Assembly: GCA_963978895.1 (NCBI GenBank)
Contig: OZ022242.1
Coordinates: 26,442,924-26,506,923 of the forward strand
Origin: Erpobdella octoculata
Taxonomy: Eukaryota; Annelida; Clitellata; Hirudinida; Erpobdellidae
Direction of reading: 5' to 3'
DNA: 64,000 nucleotides
In this document: positions 34,401 to 46,619 of the stretch, piece by piece
How positions within the stretch are numbered: position 1 is the stretch's first letter
Layout: each line of letters begins with the position of its first letter
Notes under the pieces: model-generated
Seen by the model: only the letters and a program-made list of their open reading frames with translations
Told to the model about the DNA's origin: nothing
The model's database searches: none
Position numbers and translations under genes: made by a program

Positions 34401-34978
34401 CAATTGGCCAACATCTCCCCTACGTAATATATTGATGGCCCCTAACAGGGCCGTCACAAGTGTCGGTGACATCCAGTGCCGTAATTCATGGTTTCACTTT
34501 ATCCCAAAAAAAACTTAATGACCGATTGAAGTAAAAGTCATGTCTTCCTGTGATGGGTTCTGGTTTTCATTTTTCCGAAAACCGGGTTTGGATTTTCAAC
34601 TTTTCAAACATTGGGTATGGGCTCGGGATTTAGATTTTCAAAAATTTCGGAATCGGGTTCAGGTGATGAATAGAAATTTATTAAACTTATTAGTACCCAG
34701 CGTCGCGTTTCTGTGTCTCAGTTTGTTGATCTTCTGCTTCCGGTCGCTTTTCGTTGCCGCTTCCTCTTCCGTAGATGGTCCCCCGGCTATAAAAAACATT
34801 TTTATAGAATCCCTAATTGGAGAACTGCCAAGGAAAAGCGTCCAATCTTGATGAATGCCATATAAAGGATCAAATTGACAATGCCAGAATTTGTGGCCGT
34901 CATTTTATATCAGGTTTGATTAAATTTCACGATTGATACCGTGTTATATAAAAATGGCATTTTACATTTATATATTAT
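34401..34978. other. Unassigned spacer
   Basis: Contains GGGTTTGGATTTTCAAC/GGGATTTAGATTTTCAAA-type short repeats (34570-34680), similar in style to the hAT subterminal array at 6605. No gene recognised. Confidence 0.4.
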
Positions 34979-35722
34979 ACTAGCGGGGCTACCCGGCGTT
35001 GCTCGGGAGTTTTTAGAGTTTTTTTTATCGTGTTTCTCTAGCTCCCGTTTAATTCCCTGTTATCTCTCCCACTCCCGGTCGCTTTCCCGTTCCCGCTTGC
35101 TCTCCCACTGCCGGTCGCTTTCCCGCTCCCGGTCACGTTCCCGTTTCCGGCCGCTTTCCGCCCCATCTATCTCTTAATAATTTGTAATAACGCGCAATCG
35201 GTCACATTATGCAAGACTGGGAAGCAAGATATGGTCTTCTTAATATTAAGAAGTCCATTAGCAAGTAATGCCTGTTACGCAATTTTAAACAGTGCTTCGA
35301 AAACTTATGCAATGATCATGTATAGGCACTTTTGGCCAGGAAGATTTTGGCCCCCTGAGCCGGGGGATCGCATAAGGAGTCCAAACCTTCTTAACTTTTT
35401 CCCCTTCTTAACTTTCTAGGCCAAAAGTTCCTATGTACGACCATCGAAGGCAATTGCGTAATAAAATTCAAATTTTGCTTACGTAACAACGTTTGAAGGC
35501 TTTAGCAAATCTATTTTACGTTTCATGGGCTAAAATAAGTTATGAAAGAGTGGAAAAAAAATGAGCGCGAGCGGGAACGGAAACGGGAAAGCAAGCGGGA
35601 ACGAAAACGGCAAAGCAAGCGGAAACGGAAACGGGAAAGCAAGCGGGGAAGGAAACGGGAGCAAGAGAAAAAATGATAAAAAACCTCTGAAAACCCCGAG
35701 CAACGCCGGGTAACACCGCTAG
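34979..35722. mobile_element. F1 element, complete, with long terminal inverted repeats
   Basis: Left end ACTAGCGGGGCTACCCGGCG and right end (inverted) CTAGCGGTGTTACCCGGCGT. Similarity between the two ends continues for about 75 bp or more, into the CTCCCGTTTCC words. Between them is a unique middle with GGCCAAAAG motifs in inverted arrangement and the block TTTAGCAAATCTATTTTACG shared with the other complete copy at 42311-43146. No protein. Flanks are AT-rich. Confidence 0.75.
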
Positions 35723-35787
35723 CCCGCTAATATATATATATATATATATATATCATATATATATATATATATTATAAATAATATTAT

Positions 35788-35992
35788 AAATGAGCGGTAA
35801 CGGGAACGGAAAGCCAACTGAGAGCGAACGATCGAGCGGGAAAGGGAAAGCGATCGAGAACGGGAAATCTACCTGGAGCGGGAAATCAACCGCGAGCGGG
35901 AAAGCGACCGCCAACGGGAAAGCGGAGAAGGAAACGGGAGCGAGAGAGACAAACATTAGAAAAACCTTTAAAAACCCCGGGTAACCCCGCTA

Positions 35993-35994
<2 letters not shown>
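35788..35994 (-). repeat. F1 family repeat, single end
   Basis: GAGCGGGAAA minisatellite ending in AACCCCGGGTAACCCCGCTA and GT, directly followed by (AT)n to 36046. An (AT)n tract also precedes it (35729-35772). Confidence 0.75.
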
Positions 35995-36049
<55 letters not shown>

Positions 36050-36051
36050 TT

Positions 36052-36112
36052 TTAGTTTGCAACTTTACTGCACCTGAACTGTCTCGTTATACAGCTTGGT
36101 TTTTCACAATTT
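36052..36112 (-). pseudogene. Copied fragment of the BED-finger hAT gene
   Basis: TTTGCAACTTTACTGCACCT to TTTTTCACAA repeats 33533-33592 with one visible change (GTTATACAG versus GTTTTACAG). It lies between (AT)n and the first satellite unit. Confidence 0.85.
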
Positions 36113-36115
36113 TGT

Positions 36116-39100
36116 GGTGGATTGTACGCCATCCAAGTTTCTGATATATGTGGCTCGTAAAAACATATCAACGCTATGTTTCCTTATAATATATATCATA
36201 AAACATATATCTTCGATAGTTATTAAATTAGCTAGTGACGGATTGTACGCCGTACAACTTATAATACTATCGAGCATTGATTCGTACCCATTCATAGTCG
36301 AGTGTTGTGTTCAACATACCCCAACAAAAGCGCTTAACAACCACTGTTTTTTGGCGGTGGAAGTGGCGCAGATGGTAAGGTAGTTGGCATGATGCGAGGC
36401 GGTGTTGCCGATCCGACAGTCGTGGGTTCGAGTCTGAAGTTGAGACATGTATATTTGCGTTATTTCGTGGTGGATTGTACGCCATCCAAGTTTCTGATAT
36501 ATGTGGCTCGTAAAAACATATCAACGCTATGTTTCCTTATAATATATATCATAAAACATATATCTTCGATAGTTATTAAATTAGCTAGTGACGGATTGTA
36601 CGCCGTACAACTTATAATACTATCGAGCATTGATTCGTACCCATTCATAGTCGAGTGCTGTGTTCAACATACCCCAACAAAAGCGCTTAACAACCACTGT
36701 TTTTTGGCGGTGGAAGTGGCGCAGATGGTAAGGTAGTTGGCATGATGCGAGGCGGTGTTGCCGATCCGACAGTCGTGGGTTCGAGTCTGAAGTTGAGACA
36801 TGTATATTTGCGTTATTTCGTGGTGGATTGTACGCCATCCAAGTTTCTGATATATGTGGCTCGTAAAAACATATCAACGCTATGTTTCCTTATAATATAT
36901 ATCATAAAACATATATCTTCGATAGTTATTAAATTAGCTAGTGACGGATTGTACGCCGTACAACTTATAATACTATCGAGCATTGATTCGTACCCATTCA
37001 TAGTCGAGTGTTGTGTTCAACATACCCCAACAAAAGCGCTTAACAACCACTGTTTTTTGGCGGTGGAAGTGGCGCAGATGGTAAGGTAGTTGGCATGATG
37101 CGAGGCGGTGTTTGCGTTCCGACAGTCGTGGGTTCGAGTCTGAAGTTGAGACATGTATATTTGCGTTATTTCGTGGTGGATTGTACGCCATCCAAGTTTC
37201 TGATATATGTGGCTCGTAAAAACATATCAACGCTATGTATCCTTATAATATATATCATAAAACATATATCTTCGATAGTTATTAAATTAGCTAGTGACGG
37301 ATTGTACGCCGTACAACTTATAATACTATCGAGCATTGATTCGTACCCATTCATAGTCGAGTGTTGTGTTCAACATACCCCAACAAAAGCGCTTAACAAC
37401 CACTGTTTTTTGGCGGTGGAAGTGGCACAGATGGTAAGGTAGTTGGCATGATGCGAGGCGGTGTTGCCGATCCGACAGTCGTGGGTTCGAGTCTGAAGTT
37501 GAGACATGTATATTTGCGTTATTTCGTGGTGGATTGTACGCCATCCAAGTTTCTGATATATGTGGCTCGTAAAAACATATCAACGCTATGTTTCCTTATA
37601 ATATATATCATAAAACATATATCTTCGATAGTTATTAAATTAGCTAGTGACGGATTGTACGCCGTACAACTTATAATACTATCGAGCATTGATTCGTACC
37701 CATTCATAGTCGAGTGTTGTGTTCAACATACCCCAACAAAAGCGCTTAACAACCACTGTTTTTTGGCGGTGGAAGTGGCGCAGATGGTAAGGTAGTTGGC
37801 ATGATGCGAGGCGGTGTTGCCGATCCGACAGTCGTGGGTTCGAGTCTGAAGTTGTTTTTTCGTGGTGGATTGTACGCCATCCAAGTTTCTGATATATGTG
37901 GCTCGTAAAAACATATCAACGCTATGTTTCCTTATAATATATATCATAAAACATATATCTTCGATAGTTATTAAATTAGCTAGTGACGGATTGTACGCCG
38001 TACAACTTATAATACTATCGAGCATTGATTCGTACCCATTCATAGTCGAGTGTTGTGTTCAACATACCCCAACAAAAGCGCTTAACAACCACTGTTTTTT
38101 GGCGGTGGAAGTGGCGCAGATGGTAAGGTAGTTGGCATGATGCGAGGCGGTGTTGCCGATCCGACAGTCGTGGGTTCGAGTCTGAAGTTGAGACATGTAT
38201 AGTTGCGTTATTTCGTGGTGGATTGTACGCCATCCAAGTTTCTGATATATGTGGCTCGTAAAAACATATCAACGCTATGTTTCCTTATAATATATATCAT
38301 AAAACATATATCTTCGATAGTTATTAAATTAGCTAGTGACGGATTGTACGCCGTACAACTTATAATACTATCGAGCATTGATTCGTACCCATTCATAGTC
38401 GAGTGTTGTGTTCAACACACCCCAACAAAAGCGCTTAACAACCACTGTTTTTTGGCGGTGGAAGTGGCGCAGATGGTAAGGTAGTTGGCATGATGCGAGG
38501 CGGTGTTGCCGATCCGACAGTCGTGGGTTCGAGTCTGAAGTTGTTTTTTCGTGGTGGATTGTACGCCATCCAAGTTTCTGATATATGTGGCTCGTAAAAA
38601 CATATCAACGCTATGTTTCCTTATAATATATATCATAAAACATATATCTTCGATAGTTATTAAATTAGCTAGTGACGGATTGTACGCCGTACAACTTATA
38701 ATACTATCGAGCATTGATTCGTACCCATTCATAGTCGAGTGTTGTGTTCAACATACCCCAACAAAAGCGCTTAACAACCACTGTTTTTTGGCGGTGGAAG
38801 TGGCGCAGATGGTAAGGTAGTTGGCATGATGCGAGGCGGTGTTGCCGATCCGACAGTCGTGGGTTCGAGTCTGAAGTTGAGACATGTATAGTTGCGTTAT
38901 TTCGTGGTGGATTGTACGCCATCCAAGTTTCTGATATATGTGGCTCGTAAAAACATATCAACGCTATGTTTCCTTATAATATATATCATAAAACATATAT
39001 CTTCGATAGTTATTAAATTAGCTAGTGACGGATTGTACGCCGTACAACTTATAATACTATCGAGCATTGATTCGTACCCATTCATAGTCGAGTGTTGTGT

Positions 39101-41787
39101 TCAACATACCCCAACAAAAGCGCTTAACAACCACTGTTTTTTGGCGGTGGAAGTGGCGCAGATGGTAAGGTAGTTGGCATGATGCGAGGCGGTGTTGCCG
39201 ATCCGACAGTCGTGGGTTCGAGTCTGAAGTTGAGACATGTATATTTGCGTTATTTCGTGGTGGATTGTACGCCATCCAAGTTTCTGATATATGTGGCTCG
39301 TAAAAACATATCAACGCTATGTATCCTTATAATATATATCATAAAACATATATCTTCGATAGTTATTAAATTAGCTAGTGACGGATTGTACGCCGTACAA
39401 CTTATAATACTATCGAGCATTGATTCGTACCCATTCATAGTCGAGTGTTGTGTTCAACATACCCCAACAAAAGCGCTTAACAACCACTGTTTTTTGGCGG
39501 TGGAAGTGGCACAGATGGTAAGGTAGTTGGCATGATGCGAGGCGGTGTTGCCGATCCGACAGTCGTGGGTTCGAGTCTGAAGTTGAGACATGTATATTTG
39601 CGTTATTTCGTGGTGGATTGTACGCCATCCAAGTTTCTGATATATGTGGCTCGTAAAAACATATCAACGCTATGTTTCCTTATAATATATATCATAAAAC
39701 ATATATCTTCGATAGTTATTAAATTAGCTAGTGACGGATTGTACGCCGTACAACTTATAATACTATCGAGCATTGATTCGTACCCATTCATAGTCGAGTG
39801 TTGTGTTCAACATACCCCAACAAAAGCGCTTAACAACCACTGTTTTTTGGCGGTGGAAGTGGCGCAGATGGTAAGGTAGTTGGCATGATGCGAGGCGGTG
39901 TTGCCGATCCGACAGTCGTGGGTTCGAGTCTGAAGTTGTTATTTCGTGGTGGATTGTACGCCATCCAAGTTTCTGATATATGTGGCTCGTAAAAACATAT
40001 CAACGCTATGTTTCCTTATAATATATATCATAAAACATATATCTTCGATAGTTATTAAATTAGCTAGTGACGGATTGTACGCCGTACAACTTATAATACT
40101 ATCGAGCATTGATTCGTACCCATTCATAGTCGAGTGTTGTGTTCAACATACCCCAACAAAAGCGCTTAACAACCACTGTTTTTTGGCGGTGGAAGTGGCG
40201 CAGATGGTAAGGTAGTTGGCATGATGCGAGGTGGTGTTGCCGATCCGACAGTCGTGGGTTCGAGTCTGAAGTTGAGACATGTATATTTGCGTTATTTCGT
40301 GGTGGATTGTACGCCATCCAAGTTTCTGATATATGTGGCTCGTAAAAACATATCAACGCTATGTTTCCTTATAATATATATCATAAAACATATATCTTCG
40401 ATAGTTATTAAATTAGCTAGTGACGGATTGTACGCCGTACAACTTATAATACTATCGAGCATTGATTCGTACCCATTCATAGTCGAGTGTTGTGTTCAAC
40501 ATACCCAACAAAAGCGCTTAACAACCACTGTTTTTTGGCAGTGGAAGTGGCGCAGATGGTAAGGTAGTTGGCATGATGCGAGGCGGTGTTGCCGATCCGA
40601 CAGTCGTGGGTTCTAGTCTGAAGTTGAGACATGTATATTTGCGTTATTTCGTGGTGGATTGTACGCCATCCAAGTTTCTGATATATGTGGCTCGTAAAAA
40701 CATATCAACGCTATGTTTCCTTATAATATATATCATAAAACATATATCTTCGATAGTTATTAAATTAGCTAGTGACGGATTGTACGCCGTACAACTTATA
40801 ATACTATCGAGCATTGATTCGTACCCATTCATAGTCGAGTGTTGTGTTCAACATACCCCAACAAAAGCGCTTAACAACCACTGTTTTTTGGCGGTGGAAG
40901 TGGCGCAGATGGTAAGGTAGTTGGCATGATGCGAGGCGGTGTTGCCGATCCGACAGTCGTGGGTTCGAGTCTGAAGTTGAGACATGTATATTTGCGTTAT
41001 TTCGTGGTGGATTGTACGCCATCCATGTTTCTGATATATGTGGCTCGTAAAAACATATCAACGCTATGTTTCCTTATAATATATATCATAAAACATATAT
41101 CTTCGATAGTTATTAAATTAGCTAGTGACGGATTGTACGCCGTACAACTTATAATACTATCGAGCATTGATTCGTACCCATTCATAGTCGAGTGTTGTGT
41201 TCAACATACCCCAACAAAAGCGCTTAACAACCACTGTTTTTTGGCAGTGGAAGTGGCGCAGATGGTAAGGTAGTTGGCATGATGCGAGGCGGTGTTGCCG
41301 ATCCGACAGTCGTGGGTTCTAGTCTGAAGTTGAGACATGTATATTTGCGTTATTTCGTGGTGGATTGTACGCCATCCAAGTTTCTGATATATGTGGCTCG
41401 TAAAAACATATCAACGCTATGTTTCCTTATAATATATATCATAAAACATATATCTTCAATAGTTATTAAATTAGCTAGTGACGGATTGTACGCCGTACAA
41501 CTTATAATACTATCGAGCATTGATTCGTACCCATTCATAGTCGAGTGTTGTGTTCAACATACCCCAACAAAAGCGCTTAACAACCACTGTTTTTTGGCGG
41601 TGGAAGTGGCGCAGATGGTAAGGTAGTTGGCATGATGCGAGGCGGTGTTGCCGATCCGACAGTCGTGGGTTCGAGTCTGAAGTTGAGACATGTATATTTG
41701 CGTTATTTCGTGGTGGATTGTACGCCATCCAAGTTTCTGATATATGTGGCTCGTAAAAACATATCAACGCTATGTTTCCTTATAATA
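36116..41787. repeat. 353-bp satellite array with embedded tRNA-like promoter
   Basis: Sixteen complete units plus a 75-bp partial unit. Using GGTGGATTGTACGCCATCC as the unit start, starts lie at 36116, 36469, 36822, 37175, 37528, 37864, 38217, 38553, 38906, 39259, 39612, 39948, 40301, 40653, 41006, 41359 and 41712. Twelve steps are 353 bp, three are 336 bp (a 17-bp loss at the unit edge) and one is 352 bp. Units differ by only a few bases. Each unit has a second related motif (GGATTGTACGCCGTACAAC) and a tRNA-like part. The many repeated ORFs over the array are by-products. The array ends at (AT)n. Confidence 0.95.
36353..36441 (+). ncRNA. tRNA-like segment of the satellite (representative unit)
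   Basis: An A box (TGGCGCAGATGG, 36364-36375) and a B box (GGTTCGAGTCT, 36425-36435) lie about 50 bp apart, as in tRNA genes, and the GTGGAAG / GTCGTGGG context is tRNA-like. The T-arm and acceptor 3' strand do not pair properly, so it is a pseudo-tRNA or SINE-type head rather than a functional tRNA. It recurs in every full unit; in the units starting at 40301 and 41006 the B box is altered to GGTTCTAGTCT. Confidence 0.7.
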
Positions 41788-42111
<324 letters not shown>

Positions 42112-42116
<5 letters not shown>

Positions 42117-42268
42117 TAATGACGTTTATGCATTGCTACACCATTCATCCGATCGTAATGAAATTTTCACACAATCTTGAGAGTCAAGGGGAATCAAATA
42201 TAGAGAAAAAATTTTTGAAATCCGTCACAAAATGAGCGGAGCGGAGCGGGTGAGCGAGCGGGAACTAT
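42112..42268 (-). repeat. F3 dispersed repeat, minus orientation
   Basis: TTTATGCATTGCTACACCAT to GAAATCCGTCACAAAATGAG, the inverse of the copies at 292 and 46256. Confidence 0.75.
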
Positions 42269-42310
42269 ATATATATGTATAGATGTGCGTATGTATGTGT
42301 GTATGTATGT

Positions 42311-43146
42311 ACTAGCGGAGATACCCGGCGTTGCCCGGGTTTTTTAGATGTTTTTCTAATGTTTGTCTCTTTCTCTCCCGTTTCCTTTCCCACCTGCTTT
42401 CCCACTCCTGTTCGCTTTCCCGTTTTCGGTCGTTTTCCCGCTGCCGGTCGCATTCCCGCTCCGGCTCGCTGTCCGTTCTGTGTCGCATTCCCGCTCCCAC
42501 TCGCTGTCCGTTCCGGGTCGCTTTCCCGTTTCTATAATAGACAAACTAACCCACAAACATTTATATATATATATAGTCTTAGCAAATCTATTTTACGCTT
42601 TATAGGCTAACAGAAGTTATGAAAGAATGGAAAAGAGAAAATGAGCGTGAACGGGAACGGGAGAGCAACCGTGACCGGGAATGGGAGAGCAAGCATGACC
42701 GGGAACGGGAGAGCAAGCGTGACCGGGAATGGGAGAGCAAGCATGACCGGGAACGGGAGAGCAAGCGTGAGCGGGAACGGGAAAGCGACCGGGAACTGGA
42801 AAGCGACCGGGAACGGGAAAGCGACCGGGAACGGGAAAGCGACCGCGAACGGGAAAGCGACCGGGAACGGGAAAGCGACCGGGAACGGGAAAGCGACCGG
42901 GGACGGGAAAACGACTGGAATCGGGAGAGCAAGCTTGGAAGGAAACGAGAGCAAGAGAGAAAATCGATAACAAAACTTCTGAGCGGGAGCTGGAAAACGA
43001 CCGAGAGCAGAAAAGCGACCGGGAACGCGACGAAAACGGGAAAGTGGAGAAGGAAACGGGAAAGTGGAGAAGGAAACGGGAGCGAGAGAGACAAACATTA
43101 GAAAAACCTCTAAAAACCCCGGGCAACGCCGGGTAACCCCGCTAGT
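42311..43146. mobile_element. F1 element, complete, with long terminal inverted repeats
   Basis: Left ACTAGCGGAGATACCCGGCG and right (inverted) ACTAGCGGGGTTACCCGGCG. The two ends agree over about 75 bp, including TTTTTCTAATGTTTGTCTCT. The interior right half is a clear 18-bp minisatellite (GACCGGGAACGGGAAAGC, about 42640-42920). The middle block AGCAAATCTATTTTACG matches 35500. Arg/Glu- and Ser/Arg-rich ORFs here are products of the minisatellite. Confidence 0.8.
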
Positions 43147-43162
43147 ATATATATATATATAT

Positions 43163-44486
43163 ACTAGCAGTCCCGTAGCGGCTTCGCTCGCATGAAATTA
43201 GAGAATTTGAACCGTGCATACATAGTAGAGTACTGCACGGATCAATTTTTTAGGTCTCGGCTCGGCTCGTCGACAACTTGGCCCAGCCCGTTTCAAAAAC
43301 CAAAATTCCTGGCCCGGCACGGCCCGTCTAATATGGGCCCGGCCTGGCCCGTTTTTATAGGCCTAGAAGTTCTATATACTTGATGAAAAACTTTGGCCCG
43401 TCCCACCTTGACTTCAGGTTTAGCCCGGCCCGTTTGAACACCCTAAAATCACTAAAATGTCTATTTACTTGGTTAAAAATCTCGGCCCGTCCCACCTTGA
43501 TTTAAGGTTTGGGCAGGGCCGTATGAAGGCCCGTCCGTCCGGTGATAAACTGAACTCATATACTTTTAACCGACACAAAACCTCAAAATACTAATTTTCA
43601 CATCTGTAGCACTTACAGTTTTTGAGTAGCAGTTATTTTAAAAACAAATAACCCTTTTTCCACTTCACATTTGAGGTCCTGGAAACCAAATTTTCAAAAA
43701 ATGGTGAAACATGTATATCATTATTTTTAGATTAGAAACTAAATACTAATTTTACTTTTGCAGCATTTACAGTTTTTGTGTAGCAGTTACTTTAAAAACC
43801 AAGTAATCCTATTTTCCACCCCATATTTGAAGTCCTGGAAACCTTATTCTCCATCCAACATTTGAGGTCCTGGAAACCAAATTTTTAAAAAATGGTAAAA
43901 CACGTATATCTTTATTTTTAGAATAGAAACTAAATACTAATTTTTACATCTGTGGTATTTACAGTTTTTTAGTAGCAGTTACTTTAAAAAACAAATAACC
44001 CTGTTTTTCCACCCCACATTTGAAGTCCTGGAAACCAAATTTTCAAAAAATGCTAAAACATGTATTTCATTATTTTTGGAGTAGAAACTAAATACTAATT
44101 TTTACTCCTGTAGCATTCACAGTTTTTGAGTAGCAGCTACTTTAAAAACCAAATAACCCAGTTTTCCAACCCACATTTGAGGTCCGGAAAACCAAATTTT
44201 TAAAAAATTGTGAAACACGTATCTTTTAATTTTTCAAGAAGAATCCATATACCAAATTTCAAAATCTTTTCATTTTTGGTTTTCAAGATATACATTGTTT
44301 TAGAAAAAAGTTTGTTTTCCAGTTTCTTCCCCTCAGGAGCAAAATTGTCAAAAATCCTTTCTTAGTGGATGCTTACGCAATAAAAGTAATATAAATTCCA
44401 AATTTCACGTTCTAAGGATGAGGCGTTTGAGTTCGGCGTTGATTATCAGTCAGTCAGTCAGGACATGTTCTTTTATATATATAGAT
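43163..44486 (+). mobile_element. F2 family element, copy in plus orientation
   Basis: ACTAGCAGTCCCGTAGCGGC start, GGCCCG-rich 5' part, then four to five ~157-bp units with AGTAGCAGTTA and ACAGTTTTTGAG, and the 3' end CAGTCAGTCAGGACATGTTC plus TATATATATAGAT. Immediately followed by a second copy. Confidence 0.75.
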
Positions 44487-46255
44487 ACTAGCAGTGCCCG
44501 TAGCGGCTTCGCTCGCATGAAATTAGAGAATTTGAACCGTTCATACATAGTAGAGTACTGCACGGATCAATTTTTTAGGTCTCGGCTCGGCCCGTCGACA
44601 ACATGGCCCAGCCCGTTTCAAAAACCGAAATTCCTGGCCCAGCACGGCCCTTGACTTCAGGTTTAGCCCGGCCCGTCTGAACACCCTAAAATCACTAAAA
44701 TGTCTATACTTGGTTAAAAATCTCGGCCCGTCCCACCTTGATTTAAGGTTTGGGCAGAGCCATCTAATATGGGCCCGCCCGTTTTTACAGGCCTAGAAGT
44801 TCTATATACTTGTTGAAAAACTTCGGCCCGTCCCACCTTGACTTCAGGTTTAGCCCGGCCCGTCTGAACACCCTAAAATCACTAAAATGTCTATACTTGG
44901 TTAAAAATCTCGGCCCGTCCCAACTTGATTTAAGGTTTGGGCAGAGCCGTCTAATATGGGCCCGCCCGTTTTTACAGGCCTAGAAGTTCTATATACTTGA
45001 TGAAACACTTTGGCCCGTCTCACCTTGATTTCAGGTTTAGCCCGGCCCGTCTGAACACCCTAAAATCACTAAAATGTCTATATACTTGGTTAAAAATCTC
45101 GGCCCGTCCCACCTTGATTTAACGTTTGGGCAGGGCCGTATGAAGACCCTAAAATAAAGGCTTGGCCCGTCCGTCCGGTGATAAACTGAACTCATCTACT
45201 TTTAACCGGCACAAAACCTCAAAATACTAATTTTCACATCTGTAGCACTTACAGTTTTTGAGTAGCAGTTATTTTAAAATCAAATAACCCTTTTTCCACT
45301 TTACATTTGAGGTCCTGGAAACCAAATTTTCAAAAAATGGTTAAACACGTATATCATTATTTTTAGAGTAGAAACTAAGTTCTAATTTTACTTTTGTAGC
45401 ATTTACAGTTTTTGAGTAGCAGTTACTTTAAAAACCAAGTAACCCTATTTTCCACCCATATTTAAAGTCCTGGAAACCAAATTTTCAAAAAATAGTAGAA
45501 CACGTATATCATATTTCTGGAGTAGAAACCAAATACTAATTTTTACTCCTGTAGCATCTACAGTTTTCGAGTAGCAGTTATGTTAAAAACCAAATAACCT
45601 TATTTTCCACCCCACATTTGAGGTCCTGGAAACCAAATTTTAAAAAAATGGTAAAACACGTATATTTTTATTTTTAGAATAGAAACTAAATACTAATTTT
45701 TACATCTGTGGTATTTACAGTTTTTGAGTAGCAGTTACTTTAAAAAACAAATAACCATATTTTCCACCCCACATTTGAAGTCCTGGAAACCAAATTTTTA
45801 AAAAATGCTAAAACACGTATTTAATTATTTTTGGGGTAGAAACTAAATACTAATTTTTACTCCTGTAGCATTCACAGTTTTTGAGTAGCAGTTATTTTAA
45901 AAACCAAATAACCCAATTTTCCAACCCACATTTGAGGTCCGGGAAACCGAATTTTCAAAAAATGGTGAAACACGTATTTTTTTATTTTTCAAAAAGAATC
46001 TATATACCAAATTTAAAAATCTTCTCATTTTTGGTTTTCGAGATATACATTATTTTAGAAAAAAGTTTGTTTTCCAGTTTTTTCCCCTCCGGAGCAGAAT
46101 TTTCAAAAATCCTTTCTTAGCGGATGTTTACGCTATAAAAGTAATATATGTTCCAAATTTCACGTTCCTAGGATGAGGCGTTTGAGCTCGGCGTTGATTA
46201 TCAGTCAGTCAGTCAGTCAGTCAGTCAGGACATGTTCTTTTATATATATAGATAT
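44487..46255 (+). mobile_element. F2 family element, tandem neighbour
   Basis: Starts ACTAGCAGTGCCCGTAGCGG right after the previous copy's ATATAGAT. The 5' GGCCCG-rich part is expanded: a ~165-bp segment (CGGCCCGTCCCACCTTGA to AATATGGGCCCG) is repeated about three times between 44640 and 45130. The ~157-bp units and (CAGT)n 3' end follow. Confidence 0.75.
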
Positions 46256-46412
46256 ATTTTCTGCTCGCTCATCCGCTCCGCTCCCCTCATTTTGTGACGG
46301 ATTTCAAAAAAATTTTTTTATATTTGATTCCCCTTGACTCTCAAAGTTGTGTGAAAATTTCATTACGATCGGATAATCAACGGTACCATTCATGGTGTAG
46401 CAATGCATAAAT
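46256..46412 (+). repeat. F3 dispersed repeat
   Basis: CATTTTGTGACGGATTTC to GTAGCAATGCATAAA, with a small AATCAACGGTACC insertion compared with the copy at 292. Confidence 0.75.
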
Positions 46413-46619
46413 AATATTCTAATTTCTAACGCTAGTCTAGTGACCAGTCTGTATGTAAATTATCACAATAATAATCTGAACAATCTTTGAAATTATTGTG
46501 AATTTATTTTAAATTTCATTTAAAGGAAAAAATCTTCTGATCATTGTTGTCCAGACAACATACCATCTATTTGAGTTATAAATTTCCAAGTTTTGACATT
46601 ATATTTTTCTGCTTCATGA

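Noticed and set aside
36353..36441. Functional tRNA gene
   Set aside because: A and B boxes are present, but T-arm and acceptor pairing fail and there is no clear anticodon arm.
36116..36469. Hammerhead ribozyme inside the 353-bp satellite unit (retrozyme hypothesis)
   Set aside because: No CTGANGA block on either strand of the unit.
36096..41626. About 35 repeated ORFs of 62-115 residues in the satellite
   Set aside because: They recur with the 353-bp unit on both strands and look non-protein-like. They are shadows of a non-coding satellite.
42600..43126. Arg/Glu- or Ser/Arg-rich 160-residue frames in F1 elements, resembling RS domains
   Set aside because: They come from the 18-bp minisatellite. 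All three frames are open and copies differ by indels that do not respect codons.
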